From NCBI GenBank assembly GCA_039619475.1, contig CM077115.1, forward strand, positions 534,844,315 to 534,908,314: a DNA stretch of 64,000 nucleotides, in the 5' to 3' direction. The notes below the pieces were generated by a model, which worked only from the letters and a program-made list of their open reading frames with translations, searched no databases and was not told the DNA's origin. Origin of the DNA: Icerya purchasi. Its lineage: Eukaryota; Arthropoda; Insecta; Hemiptera; Monophlebidae. The first letter of the stretch is position 1, and each line of letters begins with the position of its first letter. Of the stretch, positions 23,905 to 35,278 are shown in pieces. Position numbers and translations under genes: made by a program.

Positions 23905-24870
23905 AACGGGATTGTTGATTCTAAAAATTGAGTCGATCACATTGCGCTTTATAGATTATGAAAAGGTGTTCGACCGCACCGAATGTAAAATAGCTTTTTC
24001 CATAATTGGGACGCAACGAAATAATTGTCAGCTGGTGTTATTAATAAAAAACACATATATAAAAAAAAAGGGGAGAAGGTGGAAAAAATGTGATTCGAAA
24101 CAGGTACCAATTAATAAACGCCAGGGATATTCACTGGTCATGTCTTCTGTTCAATGTATGCGCGGAATTGGTTACAAAAAAAGCATTAGAATCAAAAGTT
24201 TGAAAACAAACAAGTATTTTAGTAGCAGGAAGTGTAAGAAACCTATCAGGGTTGTTACTAAAGGTGTGTAAAAGTGAAGAAATATGAGGTGAAGAATCAG
24301 TGCAGAAAAAAATAAAAGTGTATTAGCAAGAGCCCGCATAAATCCAAAATACCGTTGGAAGAAAGTGAAAACATTTTGATATTTAGACTAGTGGATATAA
24401 ACGTATCACGTCACAAGGAAATCGCGAATTTCTATGGCGAAATAAACATTTTTATGCGGAAATGGGTAATAGTAATAAGTCGAACGAAATTTATATCGTT
24501 GGAAAAGGCGTGCATCGTCCATGTCTCTGAACGGTGGCACTGTATGAAGCCAAAACGGACTATAACTGTTAAAGACAAAACGAAACTGGTGAACTGGAAC
24601 AATCTGAAACACGATGTTGAAACGGGCCGAGTTACAAATCGAAACAAAGCACTCTTATTATTAAATATATGTAAAAGAAGATCGAAATGGATAGAGTATA
24701 TTTTAAGACATTCAGCGATATCCTCCTAGAAGGAAATTATGGGAGGTGAAAGAGGAAGACAGAGTATAAATTTCGCAGACAAAATGAAACACAGGATGCA
24801 GAAACGTAAATGCTGGCAGACCTGTAATAGGTTATGCAATAAGAGAGCCATTAAGAAATTAAAATGTTTA
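23905..24870 (+). mobile_element. RTE-like LINE RT fragment, broken
   Basis: Open stretches at 23912-24271 and 24355-24729 carry FIDYEKVFDRTE (RT catalytic A-block), RQGYSLVMSSVQ (a degraded RQGCPLSP B-block) and RRSKWIEYILRH followed by a Gly/Arg-rich GGERGRQS. That is the order seen at the C-terminus of RTE/CR1-like RTs. The catalytic YADD box is not visible, and a large internal part is lost between the two stretches. It starts just after the mariner derivative. Confidence 0.6.
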
Positions 24871-25299
24871 TTTTTAAATTTTAATCTTATTTTAGTAGAA
24901 ACCTATGTAATTGAAAACAACTGCATTAAGCGTTGGTTTGTATTTATGTACGGCCGCGGAATAGAAGGACGCGAGATTCAGAAATTTTCTTAATTCCCTT
25001 TTGTACATTGCAAGAAGTGTAAATCGTAAATTATTTTTTTTTTTTTTTGAATTTACTTTCACCATTTTGCTTTTAATTCACAACTATTATTTTCAGACAG
25101 ACCTGTCTTCATTTATAAATACCAATATTATATTTATCTTCTTTGTTCTACCATGTTTATTTCACAATAACAATTTGGTACTATTTGCGAAAGTCCGCCA
25201 TTGTAATGAAGTCCAGAATGTAGGCGATAAGTTACGTAACTTTTAACAATATTAATTTAATATAGTTAAAAGTTAAAATGGAAAAGATAAAATTTCCAA

Positions 25300-27150
25300 A
25301 AGGAGCAATTTTTTTTTTATACTAGTAATTAGATTTAAAATTTTTTTTGTTTTTTTTTATATTTAAGGAGGGTTACTAATCCACATACTGCATGCAACTA
25401 CCTAGGTTATCGCAATGAGTGGGCCCACGTTTTAAATCAGACTCCTCAGCTCGTTAGACTGAACGAAAGTCATGAGGTTGTTCAAAGCGGTAGGGGTATT
25501 TCAGGGGATGTCTGCAAATGATGTAATCTGGCCGCGCCGCAACCCATTAAGACGTGTGAATTTCAGCAAGATGCGCGAAACTGATGGGTATTCATCGATA
25601 GAACAAAGTGGGCAAGTACTTAGCTTTGGAGCTTGTTTGAGGATAAAAGTCGTCGGAAAAAAGCGTATGCCCCCTCCTCAGGCGATTGACTGCTGAGAAT
25701 ATTCTGCGTTCCGTTCTGATGGGAGGCCACCGTGGCTCCGTCGTAGGTTTCAATTCACTGAGAAAGGTTGATTGAGACATCCAGTCGTGATTCCACTGTG
25801 CGAAGACTGCATCCGACAAAGGAAACTCCTAAAGGATAATGGACCGAAAGCAAATAGCGGCATTGGACACATCATGGATGACCGAGCGACCAGGTCCACC
25901 AGCTCATTCCCCGGAATTCCGGCATGACTAGGGACCCATAAAAAAAAAAAAACAAAACAATTCGGCATCCTCTTTAGCTCAACTGGTATAAGATAGTCAG
26001 AACTTCTAGGACTTTTGGTGATTCAGGGTGATCCGACTGCAAGAAATCAGTCACCAGTAAGATTCCGAGCGGTTGTGGTCTCAGTTCCAAATATGGCTGA
26101 AAACAAAACAACACAGCATTCATTTCGGCTTCCGCAATGGATACAACGTTGCTCAACCGTATGTGATTCCGTCTATTTCGCATGCAGCTGGGGCAACCTT
26201 GGACTTATTAGCTTTGGATTCATCGGTATATGCTTTCGAAAATGTGGTGTATTTATTAATAATGCCTAGCGCCCTGTGTCCTCGCTGTGCTGGTGGGTAA
26301 TTGTTATCGGTGAAAGTTGTAATAGATTCTACCTGAAAAGAAGCCCAAGGTGGAGGTAGTTTTGAATAGTCCATTCTGGGTGTAAATTTAGGCTTTATAT
26401 GTTATTTTGCAACAAAATTGCATTGACTTCAGGTAGATTATCTTTGGGAAATTCAAGCTCTATAATTACTTCATTGTGATTCTCCGCAGTCCATGAAAGC
26501 ATATCGCGGTAAGTGAATAATTTTCTGCTATAAGATAAAAGTGGGACACCGGCTAATGAACATAGGCTTTTAGCTGGGGATGTACGATGGGTGCCAAGTA
26601 TCATGCGAATAGCGGTGTTATGGATTGGATCAAGTGTTTTTAATCAAGAATCACTCGTTGACGAGCACACCTGACTCCCATAATTATGTAAATATTTAAA
26701 AGAAACTTTGTTTGGACGTTAAATTTGGGATTTGACAGGAATTTGATCACCCTTAAAGATTGAAGGGAATTAGCTTTTAAATCAGATGTAAAGGGTTTCC
26801 AAGTCAGTTTGGCGTCTATCATGATGCCAAGGAAAGTTGCTGTTGTTTTATAAGGAATTATATTACTGTTCAGTTGTAGCGATGGTGGATTTTGAACGAG
26901 ACGACCTCTATGGAATGCAACATATTGAGACTTCCGAGAGGAGAAATCTAGTCCATTGTTTCCTGACCATTGCTGTAATCTATTAATGTTGTTTTGCAGG
27001 ATTGACTAAGCCAAGGAAGGGATATTAGATGTTACGGATATGTTTAGATTATCTACATATATGGGCGAGCACATACCGGAGGCCTGATGCAGTTAACAAT
27101 ATCGTTTACATAGAGAATAAAAAGGGTAGCACTTAATGCGGAATCTTTTA
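25300..27150 (-). mobile_element. I/R1-type LINE, RT palm end through RNase H to poly(A)
   Basis: Read on the minus strand from 27150: SALSATLFILYVNDIVNCI (RT block just before YVDD, seen near 27130), a frameshifted YVDD region, MIDAKLTWKPFTSDLKANSL (thumb, 26822), YTDESKANKSK (RNase H start, near 26230), WVPSHAGIPGNELVDLVARS (RNase H end, near 25930) and a C-terminal region near 25800-25600. T-runs at 25308-25365 are the poly(A) tail. Frames change at least four times. It is 5'-truncated within the RT. Confidence 0.75.
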
Positions 27151-27309
27151 GATTTTAAATGACACACAGTTTTATTGTTAATATCTTCGGTAAAAAGTTA
27201 TTTTATGTATTGAAAATTATTATTATTTTTAATTAGAAACGAAGCACATTAATTTCTATATCGAACTTTTGTACCTTCAATTGGTCTTACTACAAATTGT
27301 TGTAAGATC

Positions 27310-27470
27310 TCCTTAAAGCTTGATTACATTAGGCGAGTTTAGTAGCTACTAGCCTGTGTGTTTACACGCGGGCGAATCAGCTAGTGAGATAGTGACGATG
27401 ACACTTGCGTTATTCCACTCGCTCAGAAGCCAACTAGGTAGCGAGTGGAAACCACGTGTTGCTTTTCTTT
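27310..27470. other. GC-richer palindromic segment
   Basis: Inside otherwise AT-rich DNA this 160-bp piece has an exact palindrome TAGTAGCTACTA and a separated inverted repeat CCACTCGCT ... AGCGAGTGG. It lies just upstream of the hAT relic and may be the end of another DNA transposon or the 5' region of the hAT element. Confidence 0.35.
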
Positions 27471-27531
27471 TTCATTGTTGTTGACTTTTTGATGTGTTTT
27501 TCTGTTATAAGGTGTTGTTCTGTGTTAAATA

Positions 27532-28878
27532 ATGAAGTGGAACGTGAATTACGAGTCTGCTGACATCTGTGGTCACGCGCATCTCATCTCAAGTGTGAGG
27601 TACACTGATGGATGCGAAATAAAAGAGGACTTTTTGTTTTACCTGCCACTACGTTATTCCACTGGAGAAGAAATTTTTAAAGGAACAGATCAGTACTTCA
27701 ATGAGCATAATTTGTAATGGCATAAAACTGTATTAGCACTTGCACAGATCGAGCAGCAGCTATGATGGGAAAAATTAGGGGATTTATAACCAAGGCTTCT
27801 GAAAAAAGCCCTATGTTTTTTACACGTCTCTGCCTAATGAATTGTTGTCTGTCCTTCAAGAAGTCGTCGAAATTGTCAATTACATCAAGTCGCTACCGCT
27901 AAACTCTCGTCTAATGCAGTGTGTCAGTAAATGGGAGCAGATCATCTGTCGTTTCATACAGAAGTACGATAGCTTTCTCGCGGAAAAGTGCTTTCTCGGA
28001 TTTACGAGTTAAAAAATGAGACCCAGGCGTTTTTAGAGGCCCAAGGTTCAGACTTTACTTCTCTATTTAAAAAAGAAGAATGGTTAGCAAAACCAGCATA
28101 CCTGGCACACATATTCGCTCATTTAAATGAGCTCAACAAAAAAAATGCAAGGCAGGAATTCTGATATTTTAACGTCATCGAACAAGATTGAAAGCTTTCG
28201 CGCTAAAAACTGGTGTTATGGATCGGTCACGCTACTAATGGCAGTATTGAAATGTTCCCAAATGTCATGGCTGGCGATCCAGAGAAAAAAGTGTAGGCTT
28301 TGATAGTGAAATATTTGGAGTTATTAGCAGAAAAAATGAACTCTTATTTTCCTAAGGGTGACCTGCAACCTATGGACTGGATACGAAATCCATTCTCAGA
28401 TAGAATTTCCGTTACACACTTACTAATAAACGAGCAGAAAGAATTCATGGGACTAAAAACTGATCGGACATTAAAATTAAAATTTTCCGAAACAGAGCTA
28501 GCATATTTTTGGCTACATATAAAAAATGAGTATTGACTGCTTTCAAAGCGTGCTATTTGCAATTCTATTACCATTTGCCACGACCTACTTATGCGGATTG
28601 GGGTTTTCAACTCTCGTTACAATTAAATCAAAAAAAAGAGAACGCCTCAGGACGATCGACGAAGAGATGAGAGCAGCCTTATCAACGATTGCTCCAAATT
28701 TTGATCGCCTATGCTCAGTTAAGCAAGCTCACATTTCACATTAAACATCTTTTCATATTATATTGATTTGAATAATAAATAAATATTAAACTGACATTGT
28801 TTTTTTGTTTATGGTGCATCTTTACAATTTCTTGATTTCGTAGGTGTACCTTAAACACAAAAAGTTTGCGGAACACTG
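27532..28878 (+). mobile_element. hAT transposase relic, ZBED5/SCAND3-like, with right terminal repeat
   Basis: The coding remnant runs 27532-28744 in several frames. Motifs in order: VRYTDGCEIKEDFLF and GEEIFKGTDQYF (27.6 kb), LSSNAVCQ (27.9 kb), FHTEVR-LSRGKVLSRIYELK (27.95 kb, with one stop), LAHIFAHLNELNKKN (28.1 kb), MDWIRNPFSD and LKLKFSETELAYFWLHIKNEY (28.37-28.53 kb), then FATTYLCGLGFSTLVTIKSK and RLCSVKQAHISH before a stop at 28742-28744. This order matches the ZBED5/SCAND3 hAT lineage, with the hAT dimerisation region at the end. The right end at 28878 reads inward CAGTGTTCCGCAAACTTT, a typical hAT terminus; a matching left end was not found. Many stops and shifts make it non-functional. 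Confidence 0.8.
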
Positions 28879-28989
28879 GTATAGATAATGCTATATATTT
28901 TTGGGGATTTGTGAATGTCATATGTCGTTCGTGTAATATAAAAAAAATATAACATCAGTAACCGAATGTTAACGATCAATTTAAATTGT

Positions 28990-29560
28990 TTGCATTTATA
29001 ACTCATTTCCCTTGATTCCGGTATGGTCAGGAATCCAAAAGAAATCCGTTTGGATTAAGTGGGAAAGGAAATGAATCAAGGAGCGAATAAGAAGAATGAC
29101 TAGTCGTTTGCGGGAGAAGGGAGAGGAGATACGCACGTTTTGAGCATCCGACAGGATAAAAAGATTGCGAAAGACAGGTGCTGATAAAAAGAAGAGCACG
29201 TAGAATAGCAGAAGACTCAGGATAAAAGATTGAACAAAAGGAGGGAAGTTTAAAGGACTTGAAGTAATTTAGAGGATAGAAAAAAAGCTGCGTCAACACC
29301 ATTGGGTCACTTGGAACCATCGGTGAAGATCGCAAAATGGTTGGGGAAAAAGAAGCTAAGATTCCATAGAAATTCTGATCTAACAAAATGATGAAGAATA
29401 GGTTTGGTAGGAATAGGAGAATAAAAGCAGTTAATAGGATGAAGAAAAGAGGAAAAATTGAAGGAGAAATAAGGGAGTTTATCGTGAAACTTTATTGCAT
29501 TATGATCAAAAGATAATTGACTGACTGAGACTGGAGGACTAAATTGTGTAAACATTTTTA
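28990..29560 (-). mobile_element. I/R1-type LINE RNase H fragment
   Basis: On the minus strand KLPYFSFNFSSFLHPIN (near 29470) is followed by FAIFTDGSK (near 29315), a broken middle, and FWIPDHTGIKGNEL (29040-29000) at the end of RNase H. The fragment is the same family as 4.98-6.18 and 35.53-36.64 kb. It has no 3' tail, so both ends are lost. It lies head to head with the endonuclease piece that follows. Confidence 0.7.
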
Positions 29561-29593
29561 TTATTAGATCTAAGATACACTCGGTTTAGAATA

Positions 29594-30480
29594 ATGATTT
29601 CTAGGAAAAAAATGTGGGTTCAAATAAAGCTTCGAGTATTGCAATGGAATGCCTGGAGTATTCTGGCTAATAAGTGTGACTTGGAGTTATTTCTGTTTAA
29701 TCACGACGTGGATATTATTTTAATATCAGAAACGTGGCTTACTACCGATAAATACTTTCATATTAATAATTACAGTTGCTACCGGAAGGATAGCGAGGAT
29801 GGGTACGGTGGGGTAGCTCGTCAAGAGAACGTTTACTCATCGCTCCATTAATCTAAACTTAACTGATTCCAACAACAATACGAAATCTAATGCAGTTTCA
29901 GTTTTCGTTACTAATCGGAGCTGCTTTGGAATTTTTATTTCTCATTATTCCACTCTGAACCACTTATTCGACCCGGAAGCCATTCTCGGAGACTTAGGTA
30001 ATTTGGGCGAAACACCCATCATTCTGGGTGGGGATTTTAATGCTTTAAATAGATGTTGGGGATGTAGTCGGAATGACAGAAAAGGTTGGGCAGCGATGAA
30101 CATCATCTCTAATTCTACTAAATCCGGGAATTCGCAATTTTCAGATAATCCAGTGGATTTAACGTTAGTTTCAAATGGTATTTTCCTGGATTGCTTTTGG
30201 AGAATATTTCCCATTTCATTGGGTAGCGATCATTTCCCCATCGTTATTAACATTGGGTCAGAATCTTCCAACTTTAAAGCCTCTGACGCATTAGATCATA
30301 ATATTTCACGATGGAAACTCGCAAAGACCGATTGGAATAGATTTCGAAATGCATTGGACTTAGGCATTCGTGAAGTCAATACCATGGTCGACCCTATGGA
30401 TAAATATAATTTAATAAGGGGACTATTATCCCTCTCCATCATTAAACGATTGGGCGATTCTGAGTATGCTACTATGTAAG
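29594..30480 (+). mobile_element. LINE endonuclease fragment
   Basis: This is an apurinic-type LINE endonuclease in two frames. 29594-29851 has LRVLQWNAWSILANK and VDIILISETWL. After a frameshift, 30003-30479 has PIILGGDFNALNRCWG, DNPVDLTLVSNG and LGSDHFPIVINI. These are the QWN, ET, GGDFN and SDH active-site blocks. The endonuclease is nearly complete and then continues into the linker before RT, where it stops at 30479. The RNase H relics around it suggest an I/R1-type element, but the clade is not certain. Confidence 0.75.
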
Positions 30481-30959
30481 AGAAGAGCCCATATTATAAT
30501 TAATGTGTCTCTCAGATTACAAAAAGTAATATAAAAGAATCAAAAACAAAAAAAAAGTGGCTAAACGTACAAAAATAATTTAACATTATGGTAGTAAATA
30601 ATCGATTTATGTTATAATTATTTTAACTAGAATCATAAATAAGAAAAATTATTTTCTTAAGAAGTGAATTTCTTTAAAATACACTAAAAATGGAAAAAAC
30701 GAAAAAAATAAAGAGAAATATGATTTTTATTTGGTTGTACTGCTAAAGTGCACTGATAAATAAAACACATTAAAAATAAACTAAATACAAATATTAATAA
30801 TAAAAAATAAAGATTGATCAGATGAAAAAATCAATACTATTTAACGATCGTTATGGAAAATAAAGTAAAAAATAAAACCGATAAAGTGGGAAGAAAAAAG
30901 AGAGGAAATGGACGCTGAAAAAGTATTAAAGGAAAAATTCGAAAAAGTATATGAAGAAT

Positions 30960-32205
30960 GTAGGCAAACAACAAATATACAACATTACAGCATACAGTCA
31001 ATAAAGTTGTCAAATGGACTGGAAAACAAGGCCTAACCTTCTCGACAGCAAAAACGATATGTATCACATTTGGTATACAACGGCCTCTTCCACCTACATG
31101 CAATATTTCGCTATACAATGAACGTGTGAAGACGTCAACGTCATTGAAGATTCTAGGAATAACATTCGATAGAAAATTGTCGTGGGTAGATCACATACAA
31201 GCTTTACAGATCAAGTGCCACAAAGCGCTAAACGTCCTAAAGATGGTAGCGCACACAAATTGGGGTGCAGACAGAAAATCCCTATTACTTCTTTATAAAA
31301 CACTGGTACTTTCAAAAATGGACTACGGATGCATATTATATAATAGTGCAAATCCCAACGCGCTCAAAAAGCTGGACTTAATTCAAAACATCGCGATGCG
31401 ACTCGTTACAGGAGCTTTAAGAACTAGCCCCACAGTTAGCCTACTAGTGGAAACGGACTTACTCCGACTCAGCGATCGGAGAAATCTACTTTCACTGAAG
31501 TACTTTTTTAAAATCTGGCATCTTCCTCATAATCCTGTCTACGGTAAAATTATAAATTCAACAACTTATACCTCGCTTTATAAATCAAGAGTACGTTCAC
31601 CTAGACCACTAGCAGTGCACTGCAGATTGCTCTGCAGCAAATTTGATATCGAAATTCGAGGCTTTACTTATGAAGGACAACATGCGACCAATATGAAATC
31701 GGCATTAAAAAACACAGCTGCTAAATTATATGAAATCATAAAGTTATCGTGGCAGTCCGAATGGGAACAGCGTTTTAACGGAAACAAACTGTATACAATA
31801 AAACCGATCCTTTCCGAATGGCATACATGTTACCGCCGAAATCGCCGGGAAGAAGTTATATTGGCACGCTTAAGAATCGGACACAGTCGGTTAACGCACG
31901 CTTATATCTTCGAAAAGGATGAACCACCAGTATGTACTGTTTGCCAGTGTCAGCTATCCATAACCCACATATTGTCCGAATGCGTGAGGTATACTACACA
32001 GCGACAAACATGCTTTGGAAATGCAACTTTGGACATTATCTTAAGTAACGATATCAATAATATTAATAATTTATTTTCCTTTTTAAAATTAACAAATCTC
32101 TATAATACTTTATAATAATTAGCATATGTAATTACATAAAAGATGCAAATGACCATGTAGTCGAGCATCTTTCAAATAAATAAATAAAAAAAAAAAAAAG
32201 GAAGT
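30960..32205 (+). mobile_element. 5'-truncated I/Jockey-type LINE, RT thumb to C-terminus, long open frame
   Basis: A continuous frame from about 30975 to the TAA at 32113-32115 has KWTGKQGLTFSTAKT (after the RT palm), SLKILGITFDRKLSWVDHI (RT block), YKTLVLSKMDYGCILYNSAN, and a C-terminal CTVCQCQLSITHILSEC zinc-knuckle-like block. The stretch is about 380 codons without a stop, so it is one of the youngest coding remnants here. No RNase H is seen between thumb and the Cys block. The 3' UTR ends in TAAA-type units and an A-run near 32180-32200. Palm and endonuclease are absent, as expected from 5' truncation. Confidence 0.75.
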
Positions 32206-32741
32206 GATAAAAAAAACGAAGGAAAAAAGAATCGATGACACGAAAAATAATTGAGATAATAATAAACAGAGACAAATTGTGTAAAAAAGTAAAAAAGAAC
32301 AACCAAAATACGCAACTAAGAAATAAGTATAAGCAGTGTTAAGAAATCAAGTAAATGCAGACATAAGACGATGACAAAAAGACATGTTTGTAGAGAAAAG
32401 TTTTGCAAGAGTACAAAAGGTGATCGGGAAAACATGATTAAATATAAATAAGATCAGAGGGGAAAAGATAGGAATCTAGGAGTAGATGAGATGATCGAGA
32501 AACACTTTTCGAAGGGTCAAGAAGGAATTGAAATCGCGAACAGGTTCAGCAGAAAATTCAAAAACGGTATAAAAAAAACTAGAACACAAGTGTAACAAAG
32601 TGTTATTGGGGGAAAGAAAAGAGAATGAACCGAAAGTAAATATGTACATACCTAAAGCAAACATAGAGTAAATGGAGATAATTATTAAGGGATTGGAAGA
32701 AACAAAGGCTACATGACTAGATAGGATAAGAATAAAAGATA

Positions 32742-32993
32742 CAGGGTGCGGCAGCATAACTTCCTTTTTTAAAATGCGCCGCCACTTTTTTTGCTACTAC
32801 ATTTTGTTAAAGAGAAACACAATAACAGAAAATCGAAATAAAACTGCAAGGGAAGAACCATGCATATTGCCTCAATGGGGGATCTAGAGTATCCGTTATT
32901 TCGATTTTCTGTTATTATTTCTCTTTAACAAAATGTAGTAGCAAAAAAAGTGGCGGCGCATTTTAAAAAAGGAAGTTATGCTGCCGCACCCTG
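32742..32993. mobile_element. Foldback MITE, 252 bp, TA-flanked
   Basis: The two arms of about 100 bp are almost perfect inverted repeats. The outer end is CAGGGTGCGGCAGCATAA on the left and its exact complement on the right, each flanked by TA. Only a spacer of about 50 bp separates the arms. No coding capacity. TA target and CAGGGTG end suggest a Tc1/mariner-class element. The near identity of the arms implies recent insertion or strong hairpin-based conversion. Confidence 0.85.
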
Positions 32994-34119
32994 TATAAAG
33001 ACAATAAAAAAATATATATAGTAAAAAAAAATTACAAAATTGATAAATATGAATTTAAGGGAAGGAAGAATACCAGATGGGCTAAAAATATCGAAAACGA
33101 GGAAGTGAATATGAAAATTATAGACCAGTGGCAATAATTAATGTACTTGCAATAATCGTAGAAAAGTAGGCAGCAAATAGTTTAACGAAATATTTACAAG
33201 AAAATAGGATAATTGACAGAACACAATGTGGGTTTCAAAAGGGGGGAAAATCAACATGGAAAGCGCTCGGTGAGTTTACAGAAAAAATATGGGAAAATTT
33301 TGAAGAAGGAAAGAAGGTGCTGATAACATTGATAGATCTAACTAGAGCATTTGAAACAATTGGCCATAAAATACTTGATAAACAAATCAGAGGAGATAGG
33401 AATAACGCACAGTGTTAAAAAGTGGTTCCAAAACTACCTAAACCAAAACATGTGTCGAAATGTATCGATTGCACAGAGTTGAACGTAGTAGTTCCGCAAG
33501 GTAGTATAACTTAGCGTCAATACTGTTTATTATATATATACAGACGGTTTTTATATAAGTAATTAAAATATAGCGCGATATACACTCGTTCGCGGATGAT
33601 ATAGCAATAGTTACAGCGCATAAAGATATTAAGGAGGCAGAAATGAAAATACACAAAAAGATCTAATCACAATAAGTAAATAGGCACACGATAAAAATCT
33701 AAGAGAATTAATGTGTCAAAAACTAAAGCAATCGTACTATGTACGAAAAGGGTCGATAGGTATGATGAATATTGTCCAAATTTAATAATGCACTCAAACG
33801 AATGTGTACAGAGTGGGACGAAAGACATGAATGTGAGAAGATAAACTGCCGGAAGATAGAAGTAATGACTCAATATGAATATTTGGGGGTAATGGTGGAC
33901 TAACACTTAAGGCGGGACGGACATACGGAATACATTGCAAAGAAAATTAGGGCAACATTACCAGCATTATAAACTTTAAAGAAATATGCAACAAATAAAA
34001 CGTTAAAAATGGTGTATCACGAGCTAGTGAAATCGAGAATCAGATATGGAATTCAGGCATGGGGAATGGCTAGGAAAACATACGCGGGGAAAATAAGTAA
34101 ACTGCTAATAAAATTATTG

Positions 34120-34205
34120 ATTTTTTTTTTTTTTTCTTGTTTGGGTTTTTCCCTGAGCTTGCCAATAATAGACGATTACCCATCAACACGTGTAAATAGC
34201 AGCAA
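34120..34205. repeat. T-run and short insert in LINE family 2
   Basis: A run of T (34120-34136) followed by about 65 bases of unrelated sequence interrupts the LINE. It may be the tail of a short retroposed piece on the minus strand. Source not recognised. Confidence 0.3.
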
Positions 34206-35278
34206 TTAGGAGTCACAAAGAATGGAATCTGACAAAGAATGCTATACTAAGGATGGAGAAACAATAACAATCAACGTCGAAAAATGCCAAACGTATACAT
34301 CCTGAAAAGAAAAGAATGACATTGCCGAAGGTTAAAAAGGAGTTAGCTGTCCCATACCATGGTCACATCTGCAAGTACAAACGGACAAAGGAATCTGGCT
34401 GCAAATAATTGAGGAAGAAGAAACACGGGATGTTTAAAAAGCAGTTAGAGCCACCAAGCACCCCACATCTATATAAAACACAGCGCTTAGAAAATGCTTG
34501 AAATTAATATCAGATCATAAAAATATGTGACCGAAAGTGAAATAATATAAAAAGAAGATGTACTGAGGCTTAAAGGAATGTATTTACTCATAAAGAGATA
34601 TGGGAATACATAATGACAGATAAGGAAATAGAACTGGAGGAAAGTAGAACAACAAAATGCTAAGGGAAAACTATTTTTATACAAACTGCCGTTAGCTAAA
34701 ACAAAGGTAAGGGGAGCAAACAAACAAATACGTTATAACGTAATTGTTAAATAAAATGCCTAAAGAAATAATAGAGGAGGAAAAAATTGGGGTGAAAAAA
34801 AAGAAAATAAAGGGGAATGGGTACAGAAAGAGGGAAATATAGGAACTATAATAAGCATTAAATAAGAGAAGAGGGTACGGAAATAGTGATAAACAAAAGT
34901 GAAAAAAAGGGGAAGGGAAAGGGACGGAATAAAATAAAATATATAAAATAAAATAAATAATAGATTAGTTATAGCTAAGTTATAAATAAGGAAAAAGAGG
35001 ATAAGTTTGTAATAAAATAATTTGCGCGGCGATAAGATTGTATAGTATATAGGTAACGTCACCCCGTTTATTTTTTGAATCAAAACGGGACACCGTTTTT
35101 TTTTACGTCAATTAGTAAATTTTCAATGGAAAAAACGCATTTTTATAATAAGTTTTATTTTATTTATCAAAATAGTATTTATTACAAATTTAAAAAGTTG
35201 TGAAACATAAATGTTCAGTTATTTTTATATTTGTCAGCGGAACAAATTTGTTTTAATACAGCTGGTGATGATTTTAAG

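Noticed and set aside
25974..26045. tRNA-like start (agctcaactgg) suggesting a tRNA or SINE A box
   Set aside because: No B box or cloverleaf follows, and it lies inside the antisense LINE RNase H region.
30837..31118. Minus-strand 93-codon frame
   Set aside because: It is the reverse image of LINE coding and A-rich sequence and has no motif.
34487..35083. Minus-strand Phe/Leu/Ser-rich frames resembling membrane proteins (also 44169-44555)
   Set aside because: They are the reverse of a purine-rich LINE 3' UTR that recurs in two copies.
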